A program made the translations under genes and the position numbers. DNA of 64,000 nt from Ursus arctos (Eukaryota > Chordata > Mammalia > Carnivora > Ursidae): contig NW_026622863.1 in NCBI RefSeq assembly GCF_023065955.2, positions 47,350,177-47,414,176 of the forward strand, written 5' to 3'. Under the pieces are notes generated by a model that saw only the letters and a list, made by a program, of their open reading frames with translations, had not been told where the DNA came from and made no database searches. This document shows positions 1 through 11,325 of this stretch, in pieces. Each line of letters begins with the position of its first letter. The stretch's first letter is position 1.

Positions 1-95
1 GTCAGGCCTGCCATCGCTGCTTAACTTCTCCCTCTGCCCCGTCCTGCTTCCTTCACCTTCCTTCCACAGGCATCAATTTCTAACAACCTCCCACC
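1..95. other. No recognised feature
   Basis: CT-rich sequence before the first MLT1 copy. I see nothing that can be supported. Confidence 0.5.
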
Positions 96-326
96 TCTGC
101 ATTAGTTTCTCAGGGCTGCCATAACAAAGTACCACAAACTGGGTGGCTTAAAACAACAGAAATGCATTCCCTCACCGTACTGGAGGCCACAAGTCTGAAA
201 TCAAGGTGTCAGCAGGGTCACGCTCCCCCAGAAACCCTTAGGGGAATCCTTCCTCACCTCTTCCAGCCTCTGGGTCCTACCAGCCACCTTTGGCTTTCCT
301 TGGCTTGTAGATATGTCCACCTGCAA
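96..326 (-). mobile_element. MLT1-type LTR fragment (ERVL-MaLR), reverse
   Basis: Contains the complement of the MLT1 3' end: TTAGTTTCTCAGGGCTGCC, then ACAAAGTACCACAAACTGG and TGGCTTAAAACAACAGAAAT. It continues to TTCCTTGGCTTGTAGA. It abuts a forward MLT1 fragment. Confidence 0.85.
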
Positions 327-717
327 ACCATGAATGTGACCCTATCTGGAAAAGGGTCTTTGCACATATAATTAAATTAAATCTCGAGATTATCCTGGAT
401 TATCCAGGTGGGCCCTAATCCAGTGACAAGTATCCTTGTAAGAGACAAGAAGAGAGACACGGACAAAAAGGAGAGGCCATATGAAAATGGACGTGGAGGC
501 AGAGACCAGTGATGGTCATGAGCCAAGGAACCCCGGGGGCCACTAGCAGCTATAAGGGGCAAGGAGCCATCCTCTCCTAGAGCCTTCAGAGAGAGCCGGC
601 CCCGCCCACACCTTGATTTCAACTTCTGCCTCTGGCACTGGGAGAGAATAAACTTCTGTTGCTCGTTCCCATGAGGTCTATAGTAACTTGTCATGACAGC
701 CCTAGGAAACTAACACA
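327..717 (+). mobile_element. MLT1-type LTR fragment, forward
   Basis: Starts with AATGTGACCCTATCTGG and GGGTCTTTGCA, passes GTGGGCCCTAATCCAGTGAC and ACACCTTGATTTCAACTTCT, and ends CAGCCCTAGGAAACTAACAC. This is the MLT1 consensus order. It faces the preceding reverse copy. Confidence 0.85.
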
Positions 718-2200
718 GACGATAACAGAAAAGTGAGTGAGGAACCAGATAGTGTAACAGGCAAGTCAGGAGGAGAGGTAGTGAGTTTCCAGTCACTGGA
801 GGGAAAGAGGATGGGAACCGTCTCAGGGGGTCTTGTTTTCCAATTGGGATTTCTGCCCCATTGGAAGCATCTCAAAAGTAATAGTCACTTGGCATCTATC
901 CATATGTTGAACCCATGAACTGGTATCACTTCCTCCTACCTCCCATCTGTCCCCACCTAGCACCTTTCCTACACATCCCTCCAGGTCCCTCTTCCTCAGT
1001 CATTGTGCCTTCCACTGGAAGGGAATGGAAACATCCTCCCCTTGGAAACTTTAATGATGTAAAATCACCACAACATCTGAAAACAATAATACTCATTGTG
1101 GGCAAAGACATTCAGAAATGGACACTCTAATATGTACTTCATAGCAGGCTATGCTGACACGTCCTTTTGAGGGTTGGTTTTATACCATGTATCAATAATT
1201 AAAATGTGACCCAGCTATTCTACTTTCAGGAATTTGGTCTAAGAAAACAATCTGTGATGTGCAAATAGATTCATATATACAACTCCTCCTGATCTATCCC
1301 TTGTCCCCCTCCCCATCCCCAGCTTTTCCTCTTTTGCTGATCAATCCATTGAACTCCATAAACCAAGACATACCACAGGAATGTGCATGTTTTTACTTCT
1401 TTCTTTCCCCTAAGCTCCTTCCTTCCCCTTTTTAGGGGGTGGGAGGTTGGGGGGCAGGGAGATACTGTTCTCCCCCTGCCCGTTCATCTTTCAGCAGTGA
1501 ATTCAGACATCACCTCCTCCCGGAAGTTTCCTGACCTCCTGGGAGCAGGTTGGATGCCTCCTCCAGATCCCCAAACGCCCTCATTTAGTGCTTGAAAGGC
1601 AACATCAAGTGATCAACAGGGAATATTCTAGAGCCAGTCTCAGATTCGCACCCACTTCACATGGTTGTGTGACTCTGCGCAAGTTACCCACATGTCTGGC
1701 AGTTTTGTGGAGTTAGTCGTAGAAAGTATATTGTAAGCCCTAAGGGGTGACTGGCAGCAGCTGAAACATCAGCAGCGTTCCTGTTCTCGGGCTGTTGAAC
1801 GCAATGGCCTGGTAGGAGCAGGATCCCATGATCCCCAGGGGCAGGGCGTAAGTTAGGAGCTAGGACAAAATGTAACCTTCAATACCCTCTTCCTGCGCCT
1901 GGCGATTGCCAGACCAAATACCCTGCTCCTGCCTTATCCCGTGCCTGACTCCCTGCGTAGGGGAGAACGCAAGCCTGCTTTACAGTTTCAAGATATTTGC
2001 CATCCCTTTGTATTCCTTTCCCACGCTTCCAGGCATCTGTCCTTGCTCTTCTGATTGGGAAAAAAAAAAAAAAAGCAAAATAAGAGCTATGTCCAGAATC
2101 CAGCCGCTGCTGCTCTCCCTTGCAGAGGCAGCCCTGCACCGCCGCTCAGATTGGTGTCTGAGAACTTTACCTCAGTGCGCGACGAGTCTTCTTTTAAACG
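718..2200. other. Intergenic; small L1-like piece only
   Basis: About 1195-1285 resembles an L1 3'-region phrase (CCCAGCTATTCTACTTTCAGG). The rest, including the A15 run at 2060, shows no gene or clear repeat. Confidence 0.4.
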
Positions 2201-2202
2201 TG

Positions 2203-2400
2203 TATTAAGCACTTACTGTGTACCAGGGACTGTTCTGTGTACTTTACAAAGAGCAACTTATTCAATCTCACAGCAACCTTACGAGTCAGGGGTTGTTTCT
2301 ACCCATTTTCTGGATCAGGAGGCTGAGGCCCTGGAAGCTTGAATGGCTTGGCAAAGCTCCTGCAATGTAAACAGCAGAGCTGGATCTGAATCAAGGGCAT
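2203..2400 (-). mobile_element. MIR SINE, reverse
   Basis: Reads TATTAAGCACTTACTGTGTA, then CAGGGACTGTTCTGTG, then GGATCAGGAGGCTGAGG. This is the reverse complement of MIR. Confidence 0.8.
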
Positions 2401-2560
2401 CAGCGACTACACTATGCAGCTTCCAGGGCTCAGTCTGTTCATCTGGAAAGTGGGGCTAACGTTAACAGCGCTCCTGCACAGAGGGCTGTGAGGAGCAGAT
2501 GAGTGGATTATGAAGGCCCCTGGAGCAGCGTCTGCCTATCCTAGCGCTCCGTGACCCTCC
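2401..2560 (+). mobile_element. MIR-like fragment
   Basis: A short run resembles a forward MIR: GTTCATCTGGAAAGTGGGG, then CAGAGGGCTGTGAGGAGCAG. It is diverged. Confidence 0.5.
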
Positions 2561-2659
2561 AGGACTATTATCACTCCCTGGACTGTATCCTCATTCCCTA
2601 TCTTCACCTCTTCATCATTTCCAGTAACCACGGCCTAACCCCTCCCCCTGCTATTTTCC

Positions 2660-2840
2660 AGGCACTCAAAACAGTGTCCACGTGACCTTCGCAGCAGCCC
2701 TAAGGGGGAATATAGTTGTTGCTCTATTTCACGAATAAGGAAATTGAGAGGATCAGAGAAGTGGAGTGCCTTACCTCAGTCACAGAGCCAACAGAAGTAG
2801 AGTGAGGACTGGACTTGTCTCAGTCAAAGCCACCTTGCCC
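2660..2840 (-). mobile_element. MIR fragment, reverse
   Basis: Contains ACGAATAAGGAAATTGAGAG, CTTACCTCAGTCACAGAGCC and GTAGAGTGAGGACTGGA in the order of a reverse MIR. Confidence 0.65.
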
Positions 2841-3420
2841 CGCAGCTTCCCTTTCAGACATAATCACTCAGTAGAGAGAAACTCCATCCCTGGATCTGAC
2901 ATGACGAGTATTTGTCAAGTATGTAGGTTCTGGGGAGTCGGAAGTGGGGCCAGTCAGGCCTTGAAGGCTGGACAGACCCCTAAGAAATGCCCGCCCCACC
3001 TCGGCCCCCAGCCGCTCCCTATGAGCAGGGCCCCCATCCAGGGCTCAGTCCAGGTGTTGAGTCGTGATTCCTCAAATTCTCCAGAAGTCCTTCCTTCTGA
3101 AGGGAACTTAATCAGCAGAGAACAGCCCGTGACAACCCCTGGGCCTCCCACAGGGAGCCAGGTGGCGTGTCCTGCCTGGAGCCTCTGCCCTGAGGGGAGA
3201 TGGCCCAGCCTTCTGTCCCCCTGTTGAGGGCCATGCCCAAGTGACCGGCAGCTGACCCAGGGCGGGGTTGGCACAGTCCTGCTCAGTTTACAACTGTTCA
3301 ATGTTCCTTTATCTCCTCCTCTTTGCCTAGATCCCTGGCCCGGGACTCCTGCCCTTCGCTCAGGCTAGTGGTCCCCAGCGTGGGCAAACACAAGGAAAGT
3401 CTGCCGGATGCTCCGCATCC
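2841..3420. other. No recognised feature
   Basis: GC-rich sequence with chance open frames on both strands. Nothing is conserved enough to name. Confidence 0.4.
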
Positions 3421-3689
3421 CACTACATCAATGGGAAAGAGAGGCCCAGAGAGAGCCAGCGATTTCTCCAGATGGCACAAAGGCTCTGAAGCCAGGTCCC
3501 AGCTGAAGCATCAGTCAGAAGTCTGATCCTATGTGTCTGGGCGCATCTGAGGGCCCAGGCAGGAGATGGGAAGGAAAAACCTACTTCAGGAGCCTGAGGT
3601 GGGATGGTCAGGAGGAAAAGGAAACTCATTTTTATAAGGAACGCATAAAACCCGTGGCTCAGCTTTCAGATCTCCCCAGAATCCACCAA

Positions 3690-4293
3690 CTTCTCAAGGG
3701 TTCTGCCAGCCCCAGCACCATCTCCCGCTGGGACCACCTCAGCTGCCTCCTCAAGGGGCTCCCCGCTCCTGCCCTCACCCTCCCGAGTCTGTTCCTCACA
3801 CACAGCCAGCCAGAGGGGTCCTATGAACACCAAGTCAGCTATGTCCTCCCCTGCTCAAAAGCCTCCCATGGCTCCCATCTCACTCAGAATAAAAGCCAAA
3901 GTCCCTACAGTGGCCCCTCACCGGTCCACGATGTAGCCCCATCACTGCTTTCATCCTACTTCTCCCCCCACCCACTGTCTCCCATCCAGCCACACTGGCC
4001 TCTCTCCTGTTCTGTAAATAGGCCACAGTCTTGCCTCAGGGCCTCTGCACTTGCTTTCTTTCTGCTCCAAACAGTCTTCCCAAGGTACCCACAAGGCTTC
4101 CTCCCCTACCTCATTCAGGTTCTTATTCAGATGTCACCTTTTCAGAGGCCTTCCCTGACCACTCTATGTGCACCCAGCTCCCTGTTTCCCACTTCCCTGG
4201 TTTATTTCTCTCCAGAGCACTCCTCGCCGTCTGACTTACTCTCTGCTGCCCTATATTGGCTGATTATCTGCCTCCCCCAAATGTCAGCTCCTC
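3690..4293 (+). mobile_element. L2 LINE 3' part
   Basis: Typical L2 phrases occur in order: CCCCTGCTCAAAAGCCTCCC, AGAATAAAAGCCAAAGTCCC, TGCCTCAGGGCCTCTGCACT and GAGGCCTTCCCTGACCACTC. The element resumes after a nested SINE. A 307-codon open frame over this stretch is L2 plus SINE sequence. Confidence 0.85.
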
Positions 4294-4487
4294 AGGGCGC
4301 TTGGGTGGCTCAGTCATTAAGCCTTCTGCTCAGGTCATCCCAGCGTTCTGGGATCAAGTCCCGCATCGGGCTCCCTGCTCAGCGGGAAGCGTACTTCTCC
4401 CTCTCCCACTCCCCCTGCTTGTGTTCCCTCTCTTGCTGCCTCTCTGTCAAATAAATAAATAAATAAAATCTTAAAAAAAAAAAAAAA
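4294..4487 (+). mobile_element. CAN-SINE nested in L2
   Basis: GGCGCTTGGGTGGCTCAG head, CT-rich body, A-rich tail. Flanked by AGCTCCT copies of the L2 target. Confidence 0.92.
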
Positions 4488-4595
4488 GCTCCTTGAGGGC
4501 TGGGATTTCTGTTTCGTTCACTGTTGTATGCCCAGAGTCTAGGACAGTGCCTGGTATATAGTAGGTGCTCAATACATATGTAATGAGTCAATGTG
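4488..4595 (+). mobile_element. L2 LINE 3' end
   Basis: Reads GCTCCTTGAGGGCTGGGATT, then CAGTGCCTGGTATATAGTAG and GTGCTCAATACATATG, the L2 terminus. It is the continuation of the element before the SINE. Confidence 0.85.
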
Positions 4596-4629
4596 TGAGC
4601 TCCCGCGCCGAGTAGTCTATTTAATACAA

Positions 4630-4800
4630 AGTGAGAGTTTTCATCCCTACACGGCACACAGGCAGTAATGGAGGCTCAAAGAGGCCAGGTCACTTCCCAG
4701 CCACACAGCTCACAAGGGGAACAGGTAGGATTTGGACCCAAGTCTGTCTGATGCTAAAGGCCGTGTTCTTAACCACCATGCCATACTGCCCCTGGATGAG
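4630..4800 (-). mobile_element. MIR fragment, reverse
   Basis: Contains GGAGGCTCAAAGAGGCCAGG, CACACAGCTCACAAGGGGAA, GGATTTGGACCCAAGTCTGT and CTTAACCACCATGCC in the order of a reverse MIR. Confidence 0.75.
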
Positions 4801-5080
4801 GCCCAGAAAACTTACCAGTGGTCATCTCCACTGATGTCCCCTTAGTTAACCAGGACTCTCTCAAAGGGAAGACACAAAGGATATAAGGAGTCAAAGCAAG
4901 TCCTCCCTCAAGGAGATCCCTTGAACATCCCTCCCAAGACCTAGAGGAAATCTCCTTCTTGGCCGAGGGCAGCTCTGCCCCCTGGTGGCCACTCTCCAGC
5001 ACTGCCCCATTGGTGTGCCAACTCACTAGTATTAACAAGGATAATATTTACCAGGCAAATGCTTAAAATGCCCTAATATG

Positions 5081-5268
5081 CAGTGCCTGGGTGGCTCAGT
5101 CAGGGAAGCATCTGCCTTTGGCTCAGGTCATGATCCCAGGGTCCTGGGATCGAGCCCCACGTTGGGCTCCCTGCTCAGCGGGGAGTCTGCTTCTCTCTCT
5201 CCTCCCAGTTCGTGCGATCTCTGTCGCTGTTTCTCTCTCTCTCTCAAATAAGTAAATGAACAAAAAAT
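5081..5268 (+). mobile_element. CAN-SINE
   Basis: TGCCTGGGTGGCTCAGTCAG head and AAATAAGTAAATG tail. Flanked by the duplication CCCTAATAT of the host L1. Confidence 0.9.
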
Positions 5269-5450
5269 CCCCTAATATACAAAGACCTCCTGAAAAGCAA
5301 TAGGAAAAAGGAAAACAGCATAATTTTTTAAATGGGCAAAACACATGAATAAGCAATTCCCCAAGGACACCCATCCCCAAAGGACCAATAAACTTAGGAA
5401 AAGATACGCAGCTTTACCACTGATAGAAATGCAATTTAAAACAATGTCAA

Positions 5451-5650
5451 GGGGGGGGCGCCTGGGTGGCACAGCGGTTAGGCGTCTGCCTTCGGCTCAG
5501 GGCGTGATCCCGGCGTTGTGGGATCGAGCCCCACATAGGGCTCCTCCGCTATGAGCCTGCTTCTTCCTCTCCCACTCCCCCTGCTTGTGTTCCCTCTCTC
5601 GCTGGCTGTCTCTAATAAATAAATAAAATCTTTAAAAAAAAAAAAAAAAA
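5451..5650 (+). mobile_element. CAN-SINE (young CACAGCGG form)
   Basis: GGCGCCTGGGTGGCACAGCG head and AATAAATAAAATC tail. AACAATGTC flanks both sides. Confidence 0.93.
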
Positions 5651-5659
5651 CAATGTCGA

Positions 5660-5888
5660 GGGGGTGCCGAGGTGGCACAGTTGGTTAAGCATCCAACCCT
5701 TGCTTTCGGCTCAGGTCATGATCTCAGGGTCCTGGGACTGAGCCCCGTATCGGGCTGTTGGCACTCAGCTTGAAGTCTGCTTGACATTCACTGTCCCTCT
5801 CCCTCTGCCCCTCCCCCTGCTTGCATTCTCTCTAAATAAATAAATAAATACATACATACGTACATACATACATAAATCTTTCCAAAAA
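5660..5888 (+). mobile_element. CAN-SINE (older form)
   Basis: GGGTGCCGAGGTGGCACAG head, CT-rich body, and a tail of TAAATAAATAAATA plus CATA repeats. It stands directly behind the preceding SINE at nearly the same target. Confidence 0.9.
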
Positions 5889-6263
5889 ATGTTGAGGTAC
5901 CAATGTTCACACGCAGATGGGCAATAACCGGTGAAATATGAATTATGTCCAGCACTGGGAAAAGAGGCTCATCCAAACGCCGTTAGAGAAAGTAAACCGA
6001 TAAACTCTCTGGGATGACAGTATTTACTAAAACACATCACATATGAGACCTTTGTACCCAGAAATTCCAAATTCAAATAGTCTATCCAACAGAAATAGTT
6101 GCACATGTGCACAAAATATAGGTACCGGGATGTTTGCTGAAGTATTGCTCTTAATTGCAGAGGATTAGAAACAAATTAAATGCTAACTGATAACAGTGAT
6201 TAAATAAACTGTAGTAAATTTTTGCTATAAAACAATAGAAAGTCATTAAAATTAATAAGGTAT

Positions 6264-6466
6264 GGGGGCGCCTGGCTGGCTCGGTCAGTTGAGCATCTGA
6301 CTCTTGATTTCAGCTTAAGTCATGATCTCAGGGTCGTGAGATGGAGCCCCGCATTGGGCTCTGAAATCAGTGGGGAGTCTGCTTGAGATTCTCTTTCCCT
6401 CTCCTTCTGCCCTTCCACCTGCATGCTCACACTCTCTCTCAAATAAATAAAATCTTTTTTAAAAAA
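6264..6466 (+). mobile_element. CAN-SINE
   Basis: GGGGCGCCTGGCTGGCTCGG head. Flanked by ATTAATAAGGTAT of the host L1. Confidence 0.92.
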
Positions 6467-6620
6467 TTAATAAGGTATATTACTGATGTAGAGAGGTCCC
6501 AAAACATACCATTAATTGGAAACAAATAACAAAACAAATAACAAAAGAGTCCTATGTAAACATATTTTTGAGAGCTCTAGAAAGATCCATACCAAACTAA
6601 TATGTGGTATGGTGTATACC

Positions 6621-7400
6621 TGTTGGGATTTTTAGCTGCCTGACATCTGAAACTCTTTCCTGTGTTTGGAGGAATGGGCACCGTGTGGGTTTTGGCAGTG
6701 ACTGAGCTCATCCTTCCTAAAGGAAGCCCAAAGTTCTGATGTCCACTTTCCCAGCCTCCACTGAGTTAGGAAATAGACATATGCTCTGGGTTCAGGCAAT
6801 GTGACCCGCCCTCTCTGGACTTCAGATTGAGAGCTAGTGACACAAAGAAGCAGGACAATGAATCCTTGTGTAGGGAGCAGAGGCACTGGTGTAGACAGGG
6901 TCCAGCACTGGAACACTGAGCGGTGGCTGCCCAGGCTAAGGGAGCATGACGTGCAGACTTGGCGGCCATGTCCCCTCTGCTCCAGCAATGCGGCATGATC
7001 TGAGCTGTGTTCCTGGCTGCCGACCCCCTTTATTGCTCCATCGGTAAGGGTTCTGGGTTGCAGATAAGAGAGTCCATTCTAGTTAATCCAAGCAGGAATG
7101 GACTTATTCAGGGTGTCGTTGACTTATTGACACACTAGAAAGTTTGGGGGACTGGCTCCAGGATGATCTTCCAGTTGATGATGGGAGGCCCCAGAACCAG
7201 GTTGCCTTTGTCAAAAAGTAATAGTGGGGTCCACCTTTGAGGGGTAAGTCTAGTGGAGGAGTGGTTTTCATCACCCAAGGATGAGCCCAAAAGGCAGAAG
7301 GCTGCCCAGATCCCTACCGTGGAGGGATAGGGTCAGAACAGGGGGACCACTGGGAGACACACGACTACAAAGGACTGAGCCCTGAGGGCTCAGAAGCCAC
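6621..7400. other. Intergenic, old unclassified repeat likely
   Basis: About 7030-7380 shares the style of an old interspersed repeat (GTTCTGGGTTGCAGATAAGA onward) but I cannot name it. No gene is seen. Confidence 0.35.
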
Positions 7401-7429
7401 ATTGAGGGTCTATATATAATACACACAGT

Positions 7430-7665
7430 TCTGCGGCTTACTCTTTTCCCCTTATTACATCCCAGAGTTTTCTTTCACATGGTGCACAGCTTCTCAATGC
7501 TGCATAGGGTTCCACTGTAAGAACGTGTCATAGTTCATACAACCAGTCCCCTGTGTATGGACACGTGAATGGTTTCCAAGCTCATACTTGTGCAAGTATA
7601 TCTGTGGAATAAATGTCCAGAGGCCAAGTCAACTGGCAAGTGCATTTGCAGTTATAGTTAAAACT
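7430..7665 (-). mobile_element. Old L1 fragment, reverse
   Basis: Reads GCTGCATAGGGTTCCACTGT, ACAACCAGTCCCCTGTGTAT and GGAATAAATGTCCAGAGGCC, typical of reversed L1 3' regions. Confidence 0.65.
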
Positions 7666-8640
7666 TACAGGACAAGATGACCCCAGCAAACTGAAGGGCT
7701 GGGGGATGGCCAGGTGTGCCCTGCACACTTCTGTCACCCTCCATTGACAGGAACCTCTCACCCCTCCCTCCCGCCGCACCCACAGCCTCGCCACCACTCT
7801 CCACAATTCTGAACCAACTCTGACCTTCACCCCAATTTCTGGTAATCACAAGGGGTTCCAGAAGCCTTGGTCACCCTTCTACACTCTAATCCCCGTATTC
7901 CTGTTCACAAATCCCACCTCTTATCACAGTTCCAGAAAGCTTTCCTCTGTGCTCCCAGAAACTCGGGCTCTCACCAACAGCACCTCTTTGCCGCTGTCTC
8001 TTTGCTCCAAGGTAGACCTACTCGCCCCTGGGGCATCCCTTCCCTACAGCCCTCCCAAGAGGCGGCTGTTTTCTCTCCCACGGCTCTTGGCCAGTGTGAC
8101 TAGAGGCAGGAGGTGGCGCCCTTGCTCCTCACCGCTGCTCCCAGACCATGTCAGGTCTCCGGGAAGTTCTCTGAGCTGACACTGCAGCTCACTTTTCATC
8201 CATCAGCTGCCTGGAGTCTGTTAAGCTCTGTGTTGAGCTTTCTATTTCAGCTAGTAGATTTGTCCTAACAAATGCCTCTGGCTGGGTCGTTTCTGTGATG
8301 TGTCCCTCCAGCTTCAGACTTCCCTCTTTCCTCGCCTGGAGGCCATCAGGTTTATCTTCACTTCCTGTTCTGTCTGCTCCATTTATTCTGAGGTCTGGAA
8401 CCGGGGATTCAACTTCTGTTTATTACATGCTTCCAGCTCTCTTAAGTCTTTATTCTGTGGTGTTCGTTTTCCTAAAATACATGTGGAATTGAAGGTAGTG
8501 TGTCTGAACTGACGGCACAGCCGTGTGTCATCAGCGCCTGGCCAGACCCAGCTCGCACAGAAGCAATCAAGGAAGTGACAGATGTCAATGGTCTGGCTTC
8601 TGGAAACAGAGGACTCTGAACACACTGGGTTCAAAGAACG
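7666..8640. other. No recognised feature
   Basis: Mixed unique-looking sequence with short chance frames. Nothing can be supported. Confidence 0.4.
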
Positions 8641-8654
8641 AATTGGAAACACTT

Positions 8655-8800
8655 CAACGTATGGACTCTGGGTTTGAATTCCGGCTTAGCCACTTTCTAG
8701 CTGAGTGATCTCAGGCAAGTTACTAGATCTCTCTGAGCCTCCTCCTCATCTGAGAGGTGGACATAACAATACAGGTTGATCACGAGGCTGTTAAGCTATT
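8655..8800 (+). mobile_element. MIR fragment
   Basis: GACTCTGGGTTTGAATTCCG, GCCACTTTCTAGCTGAGTGA, GGCAAGTTACTAGATCTCTC and TGAGCCTCCTCCTCATCTGA match forward MIR. Confidence 0.85.
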
Positions 8801-8984
8801 AAAATGGCTGCAAAGTCTGTGTCGCTCCTTCCACGGAGAGGATGGGACCATGACCCCTCCCTGGAATCTGGGCTGGCTTGGGACTGCTTTGACAATAGCG
8901 TAGGACAGAAGTGACGCGCGACTTTCCAGGTGAGGTCGTAAAGAAGTCATGCAGCTGCCAACTGGCTTCATTTCCTGCGGCCGA

Positions 8985-9413
8985 TGCAACGAATTTCTAC
9001 AAACTTGGCAGCTTAAGAGAACGCAGATGTATTACCTCACAGTTCTGCAAGTCAGAAAGCTCATGTGACTTGGCATGGCCACATTCCTCTGGGCTCTCGG
9101 GGATAATCCATCCCCTTGCTTTTTCCAGCTTCTAGACACGCCTGCTTTCCTTTAGATCAGCCCGCGGCCCCTCCTCACAGTGCTCCAACCTCCCTTCCTG
9201 TCATCCCGTCTCTGACTCAGATTCTCCTGCTTCCTTCTTGTAAGAACTCTTATGATCACAATGGGCCCACCCAAATAATCCAGGTGGGTAGCTCCGTCTC
9301 ATGATCCTTAACTCAATCACGTCTGCAAAGTCCCTCTTGCCACGTGAGGTAACATATTCACCGGTGCGAGGGGTGAAGATGTGGACATCTTTAGGGGGGC
9401 ATTATTCAGCCTG
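8985..9413 (-). mobile_element. MLT1-type LTR, reverse
   Basis: Starts near TTTCTACAAACTTGGCAGCT, passes ATTACCTCACAGTTCTGCAA and ends after CACGTCTGCAAAGTCCCTCT and GCATTATTCAGCCTGCC. Confidence 0.75.
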
Positions 9414-9560
9414 CCTCTCTGTGCTTCGGTCTCCTCGCCCTTGAAATGGGGATAACAGTCGTACCCACCCCTGAGGTTGTTGCCAAGATTAAATGAGATC
9501 ACGTGTGCTTGGAGCTGGCCTGCTCCTAGGGAGGGCTCAGAAGTATTAGCTGTTGGCTTA
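9414..9560 (+). mobile_element. MIR fragment
   Basis: CTCGCCCTTGAAATGGGGAT, CACCCCTGAGGTTGTTGCCA, GATTAAATGAGATCACGTGT and GTATTAGCTGTTGGC match the 3' half of MIR. Confidence 0.8.
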
Positions 9561-10974
9561 GTTTAGAATCCCCCAGAAGACTACTCTGAGACTTCCTAAT
9601 CTGGGAAGTTCAAGGAGCAGTGATGGGGGATGATACAGAGAAGGGAGGATAGATTAAAAAGGGTGGCCGCTATGCCAGCTGCCACGCAGGTAACCAGAGC
9701 TCCAGCCTCTAGGGAGACTCAAGGAAGCAGGGCAGGCGCACACCCGAGGAGCGAGGGCGCTGGGGGTCCGTGCTGCAATCTCTCTCAGGCGTTACCTGAA
9801 GGCTGTTCCCGTAGGTATGAGCTCCGTGGCACTCCCAGTCTGACCCGTGCAGGCAGAGTGGTCTTCCGTGGTTCCAGAAAACAGCCCACAGGTGCCAAGA
9901 TGCACACTGAAGTCCACTCGAGTACCACAGAACACCCGAGGGACACGGGCAGGGCCGTGAGAGCAACTGCTGCAGCTGTTTCTATTATTATACCCAGCCA
10001 CATGGGATAAAAATTCATGGGAGCTGTGTGAAGTGATCCGAGGTCATGGAGGACAGCGGTCACATCCAGCGGGGGTTGCTAAAGACAGCCCTGAGTGCCC
10101 GCCAAGGCCACTCAAGCCTTCAGAGGTAGGGGACTCCCAAAGACAGCTGGGAGCTTTTGTGCCATGGGTCACCCCCACCACATCCCCTTGACCATAAGAC
10201 ACGAACGCCCTCAGTGCGCAGTGGCCAAAGCAAGTCAGGGCCCCCGAGGAGGCCGATGAACTGCCAATGCCCTGATAGCCTCAAGAGGCAGGAACGTCCA
10301 ACGTGAAGCGGTTCAAGTGGAAAGGGGTTTATTGTCAGAAGGTCAGAGGGTGCCTCCAAATCAAAGGCAGGACAAGGCTGGGTCTCACGGGCCTGAGTAG
10401 CCAGGGCCCCCAAGCCCTCGGTGTAGCTTCTCTCCTGGCCCCGAAGTCAGACGAACCACTTCACACCCCACACACTTCACACCCACACATTGTGTGACTT
10501 CCCTCTCCCTGTTTCCTCATCTCGTTCTCATATACGAGAGTGATGACACGAACTTTCTTCCTGTGGGAAAGCTGCCTGGCCCACAGTGTGGCTTTGTGTG
10601 CGTTCTGCCACACGCAGTATATATGTTGCATACGGATAGAATATATAGTTATATATGTTATATATAATGTTTATTATTATCATTCTCTCCGGCTCTGTCC
10701 CCTCGAGGGGAGAAAATGGCTGTCACAGGTCCCTGACTTGTCTCAAAGCTAGCTGCCAGAGGGCGCCCGACTCTCTGGTTTCAAATCCCGGAAACGAGTT
10801 CTCCCGGTTGAAGCCTGCTGGTGTCAGTTTTGGACATTCTGAGGCCTCTTTTCTGGAATGTTCATGGAAACGGAATCATAGGTTATGTGGTCCTTCCGGT
10901 TCAGCTTCTTTTGCTCAGCATCACGAATTTGAGAGTCATCCCAACTGCTGTGTGGATCAAGAATTCATTCTCTT
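9561..10974. other. Intergenic, AT-rich patch at 10615-10680
   Basis: No gene or named repeat. A TATA-rich patch (10615-10680) with ATATATAGTTATATATG is present. Overlapping chance frames occur on both strands at 9.7-10.1 kb. Confidence 0.4.
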
Positions 10975-11325
10975 TTTTAAATTTAAAATCAATTAACATA
11001 TAGTGTATTAGTTTCAGAGGTAGAGTTCAGTGATTCATCAGTTGCATATCACACCCAGTGCTCATCACATCACGTGCCCTCCTTAATGCCTGACACCCAG
11101 TTACCCCATCCCCCTCCCACCTCCCCTCCAGCAATCCTTTGTTCCCTATAGTCTGTTCCCTATAGTTGAGCCTCTTATGGTTTGTCTCCCTCTCTGGTTT
11201 CTGTTTTATTGCCAAGTGGTGTTCCACTGTGTGGATGTTGCACAATTTGTTTCTCCATCTTTTAATGGACACTTGGATTCTTTCCGGGTGGGGCTGTCAT
11301 AAATAATGCTACGAAATAATGCTAC
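10975..11325 (-). mobile_element. L1 LINE 3' end, reverse
   Basis: Begins TTAAAATCAATTAACATATA, then GTGATTCATCAGTTGCATAT, CACCCAGTGCTCATCACATC and GCCTGACACCCAGTTACCCC. This is the carnivore L1 3' UTR on the reverse strand. Confidence 0.9.

Larger units (their letters stand above)
5030..6620 (+). mobile_element. L1 LINE 3' region, interrupted by four SINEs
   Basis: L1 pieces at 5030-5080, 5269-5450, 5889-6263 and 6467-6620 read as one element once the SINEs are removed. Examples are ACAAAGACCTCCTGAAAAGC, GGCAATAACCGGTGAAATAT, GCTAACTGATAACAGTGATT and TAAGGTATATTACTGATG. No coding capacity remains. Confidence 0.7.

Noticed and set aside
3531..4454. 307-codon forward open frame
   Set aside because: It lies over an L2 3' region and a nested CAN-SINE; the translated SINE head and tail are visible at its end.
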